From contig JAPTVL010000043.1 in NCBI GenBank assembly GCA_028065725.1, forward strand, positions 1-6,458: a stretch of 6,458 nucleotides of DNA, read 5' to 3'. The notes beneath the pieces are model-generated. The model did no database searches. It saw only the letters and a list, made by a program, of their open reading frames with translations, and was not told the origin of the DNA. The position numbers were made by a program, and so were the translations under genes. Shown piece by piece: positions 1 through 6,458 of the stretch. Origin of the DNA: Betaproteobacteria bacterium. Lineage in GTDB: Bacteria; Pseudomonadota; Gammaproteobacteria; Burkholderiales; Rhodocyclaceae. The stretch's first letter is position 1; every line of letters starts with the position of its first letter.

Positions 1-402
1 GCCAATCTCTACGGCGTTCTGCGCTGTACGCACGCGGCCATTCCTTTGCTCAGAGGACGTCCGGGCGCGATGATTTCCACGGTTTCCAGCGTAGGTGGGC
101 GTTACGGCTTACCGGGTTGGTCGGTTTATAATGCCACCAAGTTCGCTGTGGTCGGATTTCATGACGCGCTGCGAAAGGAATTGGGCCCAGAGGGCATTCG
201 CGTGGCGTTGATTGAACCTGGGGCAGTCTGGACCGAGTGGGGATTTAATGTTCCGACGGAAAGCATGCGGGAAAGGCGGCAATCCCTGGATGCCCTGCAC
301 GCCGAAGATGTGGCCCAGGCACTAGTGTACAGTTTTGCACAGCCGCCGCATGTACTGGTGGAAGAAATTCTGGTACGCCCGGTCAAGCAAATTGTTCCCT
401 GA
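1..402 (+). CDS. Short-chain dehydrogenase/reductase (SDR), 3' part only
   Basis: Partial gene: the frame is open from base 1 and ends at TGA 400-402, leaving 133 residues. The catalytic features of a classical SDR are visible, numbered from the window edge: Asn2 in NLYG, Ser30 in TVSSVGG, and Tyr43/Lys47 in YNATK. The Ser-to-Tyr distance of 13 is as usual, followed by the typical IEPGAVWTEW segment after the catalytic helix. The N-terminal Rossmann half with the TGxxxGxG dinucleotide motif lies outside the window; a full protein would be about 240-270 residues. Such enzymes are cytoplasmic NAD(P)-dependent oxidoreductases; the substrate cannot be read from this fragment. An in-frame TTG at 46 is not a credible start, because conserved SDR sequence precedes it. 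The gene converges on the acetyltransferase gene with 27 bp between the stops and no obvious terminator hairpin. Confidence 0.9.
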   Translation, partial: ANLYGVLRCTHAAIPLLRGRPGAMISTVSSVGGRYGLPGWSVYNATKFAVVGFHDALRKELGPEGIRVALIEPGAVWTEWGFNVPTESMRERRQSLDALHAEDVAQALVYSFAQPPHVLVEEILVRPVKQIVP

Positions 403-429
403 TTAAATGAGTTGCAACTACGGTGAGTT

Positions 430-927
430 TCAAGAACGCTGGACGGTCGCCAGCGGCAAGAACAGGGTAAGCGGCGAGTCTGGCAAGACAATGAAGCCGT
501 GATGCCGATAGAACGCCGCTGCCGCCTCGTCCTTGGCATCCACCATCAGGGCGAAGGCGGCAATCTCCGAACGGGAAGCACGGTCGAGCGCATCCGCCAG
601 AAGCGCACCGCCAAGACCTTGCCCCTTGAATGCCTGATCAACAGCCAGGCGGCCCATGCGAACAACGGGCACGGTTGGATAGCGCGGCAGCTTCTTGCCG
701 GTGCTGGCAGGTAGATCGGTTAGCAGCAGGCTTGCTGATGCCAAAGTGTAGTAGCCAGCGATGCGCTGCCCGTCTGCCAAAGCTACGAAACAGGCGGCCA
801 CGCGGCGGCGAATGTCCTGGGTGACCTGCTCTCGCAGGTAGCGATTCAGCGGGTCCGAATCGCTGCGGAAGGCAGCGCGGTCCTGTGCTGAATCAAGCGG
901 CACAAGCTGGAATAGTGCGCGGATCAT
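430..927 (-). CDS. GNAT N-acetyltransferase, toxin of a TacT-like toxin-antitoxin pair
   Basis: The 165-residue protein has the GNAT fold signature: RLAVDQAFKGQGLGG (acetyl-CoA pyrophosphate loop, about residues 93-107) and a C-terminal AAAAFYRHHGF (about 135-145) carrying Tyr140, the position of the catalytic tyrosine in TacT. The N-terminal segment with DPLNRYLREQ is typical of toxin-class GNATs. Known TacT/AtaT-type toxins acetylate the amino group of aminoacyl-tRNAs and stop translation; which tRNA this one would modify is not visible. The ATG at 925-927 overlaps the antitoxin stop as ATGA (4 nt), which decides the start and implies translational coupling. The same frame is open further upstream to 1227, but that part is the out-of-frame shadow of the antitoxin gene. 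Family assignment is strong; toxicity is inferred from family and gene order. Confidence 0.92.
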   Translation of the reverse strand: MIRALFQLVPLDSAQDRAAFRSDSDPLNRYLREQVTQDIRRRVAACFVALADGQRIAGYYTLASASLLLTDLPASTGKKLPRYPTVPVVRMGRLAVDQAFKGQGLGGALLADALDRASRSEIAAFALMVDAKDEAAAAFYRHHGFIVLPDSPLTLFLPLATVQRS

Positions 928-1205
928 TCCGTGCGCAAGAGCTTGCTGCGACGGGCAAAGGCGCGTTCCAAAGCGGGGGTTGGTTTCGGTGGCGACAGCA
1001 ACGCTTGCGCGAAACACTCCTGATCGGCCAGCGACAGACGGATCACTTCGGCTTGCTCGATGGCGCGTTGCGCGGCGTCCTGGACGGCAGCTACCACGAA
1101 ATCGGTCATGGTGCGCCCCTGAAGTTCGGCGGCACGCTTGAGCATCGCATGCAGATCCGTACTGATTCTGGCTTCGAGACGGGCGGTAGAGACGGTGACT
1201 GGCAT
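924..1205 (-). CDS. DUF1778 antitoxin (TacA-like) of the GNAT toxin pair
   Basis: A 93-residue protein starting MPVTVSTARLEARIS. The N-terminal part (about residues 8-50; LEARISTDLHAMLKRAAELQ then TMTDFVVAAVQDAA) fits the ribbon-helix-helix DNA-binding fold of DUF1778 antitoxins. The C-terminal part (EVIRLSLADQECFAQALLSPP) is the characteristic stretch that wraps around the GNAT toxin. The start is ATG 1203-1205, supported by an AGGAGG Shine-Dalgarno sequence (1215-1220 on the complementary strand) at 9-nt spacing. An upstream in-frame extension to 1328 would run across the promoter and is rejected. The gene precedes and overlaps the toxin gene by 4 nt, the standard order for this system. By family knowledge the antitoxin neutralises the toxin and, with it, represses the shared promoter; the matching inverted repeat at 1231-1247 fits this. 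Confidence 0.93.
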   Translation of the reverse strand: MPVTVSTARLEARISTDLHAMLKRAAELQGRTMTDFVVAAVQDAAQRAIEQAEVIRLSLADQECFAQALLSPPKPTPALERAFARRSKLLRTE

Positions 1206-1226
1206 GGTTATTGTCCTCCTGAGACA

Positions 1227-1255
1227 ATAATACGGCAAATCGCCGTACAATTCAA
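1227..1255 (-). promoter_or_regulatory. Promoter and operator-like inverted repeat of the DUF1778-GNAT operon
   Basis: On the minus strand a -35 TTGAAT (1250-1255) and a -10 TATTAT (1227-1232) are separated by exactly 17 bp. Almost the whole spacer is filled by a perfect inverted repeat, TACGGC-N5-GCCGTA in plus-strand reading (1231-1247), which also touches the -10 box. Transcription would begin near 1220, at the Shine-Dalgarno sequence, giving a very short leader. A ribbon-helix-helix antitoxin bound here would block RNA polymerase directly, so autoregulation by the TA complex is the natural inference. Promoter elements and repeat are seen directly; binding is inferred. Confidence 0.75.
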
Positions 1256-1383
1256 AATTCCGATCCGCCAGAAAATGGTTGCAAATCTCGAAAACCATGC
1301 TCAAAAGACTGCTACGGTTTACAGCCATAGTGCCTGCATTTTACCTTGAAATGAGAGCCGCATAGACCATCATTTGCTCTGTA

Positions 1384-1935
1384 TTATGGCAAGAGCACCG
1401 GTGAAGAATAAGCCGATGCGGGTGCCGCGGGTGGCAGAAGCACTGTCGGTGGCAGATTGGCAGGGGGGCGGAGAGGACGCCGGTGGAAGGGTGGAGGTCG
1501 GTGGCGACGACGAGGGCGTTCAAAGGGGTAAGGTCCTGGGCCTATATAGGCTGGAATGTATACATGCCGCCGGGATTCCGGTTGTGGCTGCAGACTTCGT
1601 TGATAATTATTGATGGCTGTGAGTAAGTTTAGCCTCTCCATAGCAGTCAGCGCTTTATTCCCTTCCGTGGAAGGCTTGGGTGACGGTGCAGGTTGCCGCT
1701 TTTGCGAGGGCGCAGGGACCGGAGGAAGGGCGGGAGGTAACTCCTGAAGTTTTCGGGCATCGGGAGGAGGCTGGTCTCCGTAACTGATGACGCCGCTCGG
1801 AGATACCCATCGGTAAATAGGATCAGCCTGCGCTATCGGCGAACTCATCCAGTCGGACAGAACGAGACCTGCCGAAGCGACCAGAAGAGCCATAAGCCAG
1901 GAGCGCGAGATAGGACGCAGAACGCAGTAGAACAT
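1384..1935 (-). CDS. Exported proline/arginine-rich protein with DUF4124 domain
   Basis: A 183-residue protein from ATG 1933-1935. Residues 1-37 look like a signal peptide: a basic n-region (RPISRSW), a hydrophobic core (LMALLVASAGLVL) and an AQA-DP cleavage motif near residue 37. Mature residues 38-60 (IYRWVSPSGVISYGDQPP) match the short DUF4124 motif seen at the N-terminus of many small periplasmic proteobacterial proteins. The rest is low complexity: a proline-rich linker, a short helical stretch (ALTAMERLNLLTAINNY), then Pro/Arg/His-rich sequence and a hydrophobic Pro/Ala tail. The function of the family is unknown. The start is uncertain: no good Shine-Dalgarno sequence precedes this ATG. 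ATG at residue 15 would still leave a signal peptide, and a GTG at 2013 is possible but adds an unlikely leader. It stands alone, divergent from the Phd gene. Confidence 0.7.
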   Translation of the reverse strand: MFYCVLRPISRSWLMALLVASAGLVLSDWMSSPIAQADPIYRWVSPSGVISYGDQPPPDARKLQELPPALPPVPAPSQKRQPAPSPKPSTEGNKALTAMERLNLLTAINNYQRSLQPQPESRRHVYIPAYIGPGPYPFERPRRRHRPPPFHRRPLRPPANLPPTVLLPPAAPASAYSSPVLLP

Positions 1936-1991
1936 GATCGCGGAACCAGATGCAAAAGACCCTTTTTTAAATATAGCATGCTCATATCCTG

Positions 1992-2007
1992 CCAGCAGCG
2001 CTGCTGG
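1992..2007. repeat. Perfect 16-bp palindrome upstream of the DUF4124 gene
   Basis: CCAGCAGCGCTGCTGG is its own reverse complement. It lies in the shared 5' region of the divergent DUF4124 and phd genes, 57 bp upstream of the preferred DUF4124 start. No T-run follows on either strand, so it is not a standard terminator; it could be a protein-binding site or a structured leader element. Its role is unknown. Confidence 0.6.
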
Positions 2008-2053
2008 GTGCACAATGAGTGAGTTTCTGCTGTTAGCAAGCGTTAAAATTGCT

Positions 2054-2079
2054 TATACTAAACTGGCTAGTCACGCCAG
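2054..2079 (+). promoter_or_regulatory. Probable promoter -10 and operator-like repeat of the phd gene
   Basis: A -10-like TATACT lies at 2054-2059; no convincing -35 hexamer is found at normal spacing (the best, TTAGCA at 2033-2038, is 15 bp away). Just downstream is an inverted repeat, CTGGC (2063-2067), 7-bp spacer, GCCAG (2075-2079), placed where a Phd-family repressor could control its own promoter. A GGAAGGGGG Shine-Dalgarno region (2086-2094) precedes the ATG at 2101. Functional assignment is inference from position. Confidence 0.45.
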
Positions 2080-2100
2080 AAGTCTGGAAGGGGGTCTGCC

Positions 2101-2351
2101 ATGAATACTCAGTGGCCTTTACAGGATGCGCGCAATCATTTGAGCGATGTCGTGAAGCGTGCCCGCAACGATGGTCCGCAAACCATCACCTTACATGGTG
2201 AGCCCGCAGTTGTAGTGCTCTCCGTAGAACAGTTTCGGACGTTGACACGGACGAACCAGACGTTATCCGAATTCTTCGCGGACTCTCCACTGCGAGGGCT
2301 TGATCTGGAAGTCGAACGAGATCGTCACGATGTGGGGCGCGACGTCAGCCT

Positions 2352-2355
<4 letters not shown>
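2101..2355 (+). CDS. Phd/YefM-family antitoxin, now without an intact toxin
   Basis: An 84-residue protein. The N-terminal two-thirds (WPLQDARNHLSDVVKRARN, then PQTITLHGEPAVVVLSVEQF) is the canonical Phd/YefM DNA-binding and dimerisation fold. The C-terminal tail (LSEFFADSPLRGLDLEVERD, then VGRDVSL) is the toxin-embracing part typical of Phd antitoxins paired with FitB/VapC-type PIN toxins. The length is normal for the family. The ATG at 2101 has a strong purine-rich ribosome-binding site 6 nt upstream. The stop TGA 2353-2355 overlaps a GTG (GTGA) that opens the remnant of the toxin frame, so the gene once led a two-gene operon. The antitoxin appears intact and may still bind DNA or neutralise a related toxin elsewhere; that is inference. 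Confidence 0.92.
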
Positions 2356-4324
<1,969 letters not shown>

Positions 4325-4336
4325 GACAATCTCCTT

Positions 4337-4687
4337 TCAATAGAACAGCGGCAGGACGTAGGGAAAAGCAATGGCAACCAGGATCAAGGCGGCCACAATC
4401 CAGAAAACGAGCTTATAAACGGAGCGAACCTGTGGAATCGCGCAGACTTCACCCGGTTTGCAGGCTTGTGTCGGGCGGTAGATGCGCCGCCAGGCGAAGA
4501 ACAGCGCGATGAGCGCCGCGCCGATGAAGATCGGGCGATACGGTTCCAACGCCGTCAGGTTGCCAATCCAGGCGCCGCTGATTCCCAAGGCGACCAGGAT
4601 CAGCGGCCCGAGGCAGCAGGTCGAGGCGAGGATGGCGGCCAGCCCGCCGGCGAAGAGCGCGCCGCGCCCGGTTTGTGGTTCAGACAT
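4337..4687 (-). CDS. merT: Inner-membrane mercuric transport protein MerT
   Basis: A 116-residue protein, the standard MerT length, with three hydrophobic segments (about residues 13-39, 50-68 and 92-114). The first carries the vicinal pair Cys24-Cys25 in STCCLGP. The cytoplasmic loop carries Cys76 and Cys82 ([10 protein letters not shown]), the second pair that receives Hg(II) before transfer to MerA. The start ATG 4685-4687 (MSEPQTGRG) has AAGGAG at 4694-4699 with 6-nt spacing. The open frame reaches 4753, but that would include the promoter and operator. First gene of merTPA, transcribed from PmerT under MerR control. Confidence 0.98.
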   Translation of the reverse strand: MSEPQTGRGALFAGGLAAILASTCCLGPLILVALGISGAWIGNLTALEPYRPIFIGAALIALFFAWRRIYRPTQACKPGEVCAIPQVRSVYKLVFWIVAALILVAIAFPYVLPLFY

Positions 4688-4722
4688 ACGCTTCTCCTTT
4701 CGAACTTGGATTGGATAGCGTA

Positions 4723-4753
4723 ACCTTACTTCCGTACTTATATACGGAGTCAA
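4723..4753 (-). promoter_or_regulatory. PmerT promoter with MerR operator
   Basis: On the minus strand -35 TTGACT (4748-4753) and -10 TAAGGT (4723-4728) are separated by 19 bp (4729-4747). This is the long spacing that makes MerR promoters inactive until Hg-MerR untwists the DNA. The operator dyad sits in the spacer: plus-strand ccgtac-TTAT-atacgg (4732-4747). In the Tn501 site as I recall it, the arms are a perfect 6-4-6 repeat; here one arm position differs, leaving five perfect pairs. The merR promoter must overlap on the plus strand; a possible pair is TTGGAT (4711-4716) and TACTTA (4735-4740), which is less certain. Confidence 0.93.
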
Positions 4754-4758
4754 GCGAT

Positions 4759-5181
4759 ATGGAAAACAATTTGGAGAACCTGACCATCGGCGTTTTCGCC
4801 AAGGCGGCCGGGGTCAACGTGGAGACGATCCGGTTCTATCAGCGCAAGGGCTTACTACCGGAGCCGGACAAGCCATACGGCAGCATTCGCCGCTACGGCG
4901 AGGCGGACGTGGTGCGGGTGAAATTCGTGAAGTCGGCCCAGCGGCTAGGGTTCAGCCTGGATGAAATTGCCGAGTTGCTGCGGCTGGAGGATGGCACCCA
5001 TTGCGAGGAAGCCAGCAGGCTGGCCGAGCACAAGCTCCAGGACGTGCGCGAAAAGATGGCCGACCTGGCGCGCATGGAGGCCGTCCTGTCTGATCTGGTG
5101 TGCGCCTGTCACTCGCGGCAGGGGAATGTTTCCTGCCCGCTGATTGCGTCATTGCATAATGGAACGAACCTCACCGTATAG
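4759..5181 (+). CDS. merR: Mercury-responsive transcriptional regulator MerR
   Basis: A 140-residue homodimeric activator/repressor. The N-terminal winged helix-turn-helix (about residues 8-75) contains [20 protein letters not shown] and [12 protein letters not shown] long dimerisation helix follows, and the Hg(II)-binding cysteines are all present: Cys82 (THCEE), Cys117 (VCACH, with Cys115) and Cys126 (VSCPL). The start ATG 4759 gives [11 protein letters not shown], the N-terminus known from Tn501 MerR, with CGGAG (4745-4749) as a modest ribosome-binding site. An open extension upstream to 4675 covers the operator and is rejected. The protein follows Tn501-type MerR (144 residues) closely until ASL at about residue 132, then ends in a different short tail (HNGTNLTV). 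It is divergent from merTPA and should also repress its own promoter. Confidence 0.98.
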   Translation: MENNLENLTIGVFAKAAGVNVETIRFYQRKGLLPEPDKPYGSIRRYGEADVVRVKFVKSAQRLGFSLDEIAELLRLEDGTHCEEASRLAEHKLQDVREKMADLARMEAVLSDLVCACHSRQGNVSCPLIASLHNGTNLTV

Positions 5182-5212
5182 CTGCGGACAGCCTCTAAAA
5201 TCATTCTCGATT

Positions 5213-5227
5213 TCATACACTGTATGA
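5213..5227. repeat. 15-bp inverted repeat downstream of merR
   Basis: TCATAC-ACT-GTATGA, perfect 6-bp arms around a 3-bp centre, 32 bp after the merR stop. It lies in the 156-bp gap (5182-5337) between the convergent merR and PIN genes. No T-run follows, so it is not a typical terminator. It resembles a dimeric repressor or recombinase site but matches none I can name. I see nothing else coding in this gap. Confidence 0.5.
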
Positions 5228-5337
5228 CGGGTTTTGAGATTTCGAGTTTCGTCTCTGAATATTCATCAGCGTGTCTGGATAGCGGCTATAGCGTTCGCGT
5301 TGCGTGGTGGGGACAGGAAGCTGGCCGGCATAGGGCG

Positions 5338-5757
5338 TCAAAGCGCCTCGGCGCAGAAGATGGCCGGAGTGACGATGCGCGTGCGGCCGATGCCGCCACG
5401 TTGCAGCAACCCGGCGCGGCGGTCGCCGGTTACGAGATAGTCCGCTTCGCCCGCCATGGCCATCGCCAGCAGGAATACATCGTTTGGATCGTTCGCGTCC
5501 ACGCTTTCCGGCAGAGGCGGCAGGGTATTCAGCACGATGGCGCGCTGCATGTTGTTGACCATCGTGCCGATGCGGTGCGCGGGCAGGATGGTCTTGAGCT
5601 TCGGGTATCGGCTCACGCGCCGCAGTTCGTCAAGCTGGGCCGTCGATGTCACCAGCTCGAAGCGCGCCGCGCGCCAAGCGCGGTAGATCGCGTCGGGCGG
5701 GCCGTGCGGCGAGATCAGCGCGCCGAGCAGCACGTTGGTGTCCAGGATGACGCGCAT
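5338..5757 (-). CDS. PIN-domain toxin (VapC-like putative RNase)
   Basis: A 139-residue protein with the PIN-family acidic residues: Asp6 in VILDTNVLL, Glu44 in TAQLDELRRV, Asp93 in DPNDVFLLAMA, and Asp112 in YLVTGD. The layout and length fit the group annotated as putative toxin component of the PIN family (COG1569-like). Such proteins are Mg-dependent ribonucleases; the RNA target here is unknown. The start ATG 5755-5757 shares one base with the antitoxin stop (TGATG), indicating translational coupling; a TTG one codon upstream is also in frame. The RHH gene upstream is the cognate antitoxin by position. The C-terminus (ATG-numbered 126-139, TRIVTPAIFCAEAL) appears complete. Confidence 0.92.
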   Translation of the reverse strand: MRVILDTNVLLGALISPHGPPDAIYRAWRAARFELVTSTAQLDELRRVSRYPKLKTILPAHRIGTMVNNMQRAIVLNTLPPLPESVDANDPNDVFLLAMAMAGEADYLVTGDRRAGLLQRGGIGRTRIVTPAIFCAEAL

Positions 5758-5996
5758 CAATGCTCACGCGCCCATTGCACCGCTTCGTCGATAAGGTCGG
5801 TCAGATCGGCTTCGCTCATGCCGGCGGCGGTGGTCTTGGCCTGATCGACGGCGCGCTCCAGGAGATAGGCGCGCACGGCTTCCTCGATGAAGCGAGACAA
5901 ATCGCCCTTGCGGCCGCCGCCCTGTGCAGCGATGAACATGCGCACGGACTGATCCACCTCCGGCGACACGGCGATGTTCCAGCGAACGGTATTCAT
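5757..5996 (-). CDS. Ribbon-helix-helix antitoxin partner of the PIN toxin
   Basis: A 79-residue protein from ATG 5994-5996 (MNTVRWNIAVSPEVDQSV). Residues 3-50 fit a ribbon-helix-helix fold: a beta-strand VRWNIAVS, helix EVDQSVRMFIAAQ, a glycine-rich turn GGGRKGD, and helix LSRFIEEAVRAYLLERAV. The acidic C-terminus (SEADLTDLIDEAVQWAREH) would be the toxin-binding part. The start is supported by a GGAG core about 7-8 nt upstream; a TTG four codons earlier is less likely. The stop overlaps the toxin ATG by one base. By family knowledge it neutralises the toxin and represses the operon through the repeat at 6024-6044. Confidence 0.88.
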   Translation of the reverse strand: MNTVRWNIAVSPEVDQSVRMFIAAQGGGRKGDLSRFIEEAVRAYLLERAVDQAKTTAAGMSEADLTDLIDEAVQWAREH

Positions 5997-6023
5997 GGCG
6001 CTCTCCAATCAGTGTTTGCGTAC

Positions 6024-6059
6024 ATAGGTGTTTGTACACCCTATTGACGACCTTGACAA
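6024..6059 (-). promoter_or_regulatory. Promoter and operator-like repeat of the RHH-PIN operon
   Basis: On the minus strand TTGTCA (6054-6059) and TACAAA (6031-6036) are separated by 17 bp. The -10 overlaps an inverted repeat with perfect core GGTGT-TTGT-ACACC (6027-6040, plus strand). The arms continue as ATA (6024-6026) and TAT (6042-6044) with one unpaired C at 6041. The position over the -10 suits autorepression by the RHH antitoxin. The -10 is a modest match, so promoter strength is uncertain. Confidence 0.6.
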
Positions 6060-6200
6060 TAGCAACTTTCGGGAGCGTCTCCGCAGAAGCGGGCCGTGTT
6101 AGGAGGTTGTAGGGTTCGCGCAATAGATACCGCTTGGATACCGGTTGCCGAAAATGCGAAAATTGACCAGACCAGAATTCGTATAATCTATTGTTTTATT

Positions 6201-6276
6201 TGGTGGGGACGGCGGGATTCGAACCCGCGACCCACGGCTTAAAAGGCCGCTGCTCTACCGACTGAGCTACATCCCC
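6201..6276 (-). tRNA. tRNA-Lys (anticodon UUU), CCA encoded
   Basis: Folds as a complete 76-nt cloverleaf on the minus strand. Acceptor stem GGGGATG/CGTCCCC (one G-U pair); D-arm GCTC...GAGC; anticodon stem GCGGC/GCCGT with loop CTTTTAA giving anticodon UUU; five-base variable loop GGGTC; T-arm GCGGG-TTCGAAT-CCCGC; discriminator A73 and encoded CCA (6201-6203). It reads AAA and AAG lysine codons. It stands alone with its own promoter; its 3' end faces the TA and mer region, the side on which integrases commonly insert islands. Confidence 0.97.
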
Positions 6277-6311
6277 CAAAGGCCCTGGCAAGATACCCGA
6301 CAGGGCTGCGT

Positions 6312-6340
6312 ATTATCGGGTGCAGGCGGTGGCGGGTCAA
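6312..6340 (-). promoter_or_regulatory. Promoter of the tRNA-Lys gene
   Basis: On the minus strand -35 TTGACC (6335-6340), a 17-bp spacer (6318-6334) and -10 GATAAT (6312-6317). Both hexamers match the sigma-70 consensus at five of six positions. The sequence after the -10 (ACGCAGCCC) is GC-rich, as in the discriminators of stringently controlled stable-RNA promoters. Transcription would begin near 6305, about 29 nt before the mature tRNA 5' end, so RNase P processing is needed. Confidence 0.75.
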
Positions 6341-6392
6341 GACACACCATCGCAACGGCGCGAGCGAACCTTACAATCCATCCAGTCGAACA

Positions 6393-6458
6393 TCAGCCCT
6401 GTTTACCACCCCGGAATGCCGCCCACTCCCGCTCCACGAAGGCCGTGAACTCCGCGCG
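6393..6458 (-). CDS. C-terminal tail of an unidentified gene
   Basis: Partial: the minus-strand frame entering at base 6458 runs 21 codons (RAEFTAFVEREWAAFRGGKQG) to TGA at 6393-6395. The composition (charged amphipathic helix, basic end) is protein-like and the position, 53 bp upstream of the tRNA promoter, suits a gene end. It is too short to name a family. It could be chance, since a 22-codon open frame is not rare. Confidence 0.45.
   Translation of the reverse strand, partial: RAEFTAFVEREWAAFRGGKQG

Noticed and set aside
410..419. AGTTGCAACT palindrome between the convergent SDR and GNAT genes
   Set aside because: Only 10 bp, no loop, no T-run; too short to call a terminator or operator.
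928..1227. N-terminal extension of the GNAT frame by 100 codons
   Set aside because: It is read out of frame through the DUF1778 gene, has no similarity to GNAT N-termini, and would ignore the ATGA overlap start.
1275..1298. ATGGTT...AACCAT repeat upstream of the DUF1778 promoter
   Set aside because: 6-bp arms with a 12-base loop and no downstream T-run; likely chance.
5182..5337. Search for Tn21/Tn501-type terminal repeat or the rest of the broken Phd-linked PIN toxin
   Set aside because: No GGGG-type 38-bp end, resolvase site or D-T-N-V continuation could be read on either strand in this gap.
5224..5844. 206-codon plus-strand frame across the PIN toxin
   Set aside because: It lies antisense to the well-supported PIN and RHH genes and its product is arginine/histidine-rich without a motif. 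A neighbouring frame from 5234 reads VWIAAIAFAL, faintly like a PIN C-terminus, but has no catalytic context and is taken as chance.

Overview
The window is a moderately GC-rich stretch of proteobacterial chromosome or genomic island. MerR, MerT, MerP and MerA are all of the Tn501/Tn21 type, which is common in beta-/gammaproteobacteria and Acidithiobacillia. The tRNA gene carries an encoded CCA end, and a DUF4124-type periplasmic protein is present, which fits the same groups. The species cannot be fixed from this sequence alone.

Layout: 1-402 is the 3' part of a short-chain dehydrogenase gene (+). 430-1205 (-) is a DUF1778 antitoxin/GNAT acetyltransferase toxin pair behind a well-formed promoter with an operator-like inverted repeat. 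1384-1935 (-) encodes an exported proline/arginine-rich DUF4124 protein. 2101-2355 (+) is a Phd/YefM antitoxin. Its toxin survives only as a GTG start and about five PIN-like codons (2352-2366) before the sequence runs into the mer block. 2407-4687 (-) is the merTPA operon, divergent from merR (4759-5181, +), with the MerR operator and its 19-bp-spaced promoter between them. 5338-5996 (-) is an intact ribbon-helix-helix antitoxin/PIN toxin pair with its own promoter and operator. 6201-6276 (-) is tRNA-Lys(UUU) with a strong promoter upstream. 6393-6458 (-) is the tail of an unidentified gene.

How it works together: MerR senses Hg(II) and switches on PmerT. MerP captures Hg(II) in the periplasm, MerT carries it through the inner membrane, and MerA reduces it to volatile Hg(0) with NADPH. 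The operon has no merC, merD or merE, and I see no Tn21/Tn501-type terminal repeats, resolvase or transposase. The cassette therefore looks like a relocated or eroded one, not an intact transposon. Three toxin-antitoxin loci (two intact, one decapitated) and a tRNA gene around it are typical of a genomic-island or plasmid-derived accessory region. The clearest unusual observation is the Phd antitoxin whose PIN toxin breaks off after a few codons just beside the 3' end of merA. This probably marks the left junction of the mer insertion or of a deletion. No clearly new system is apparent.
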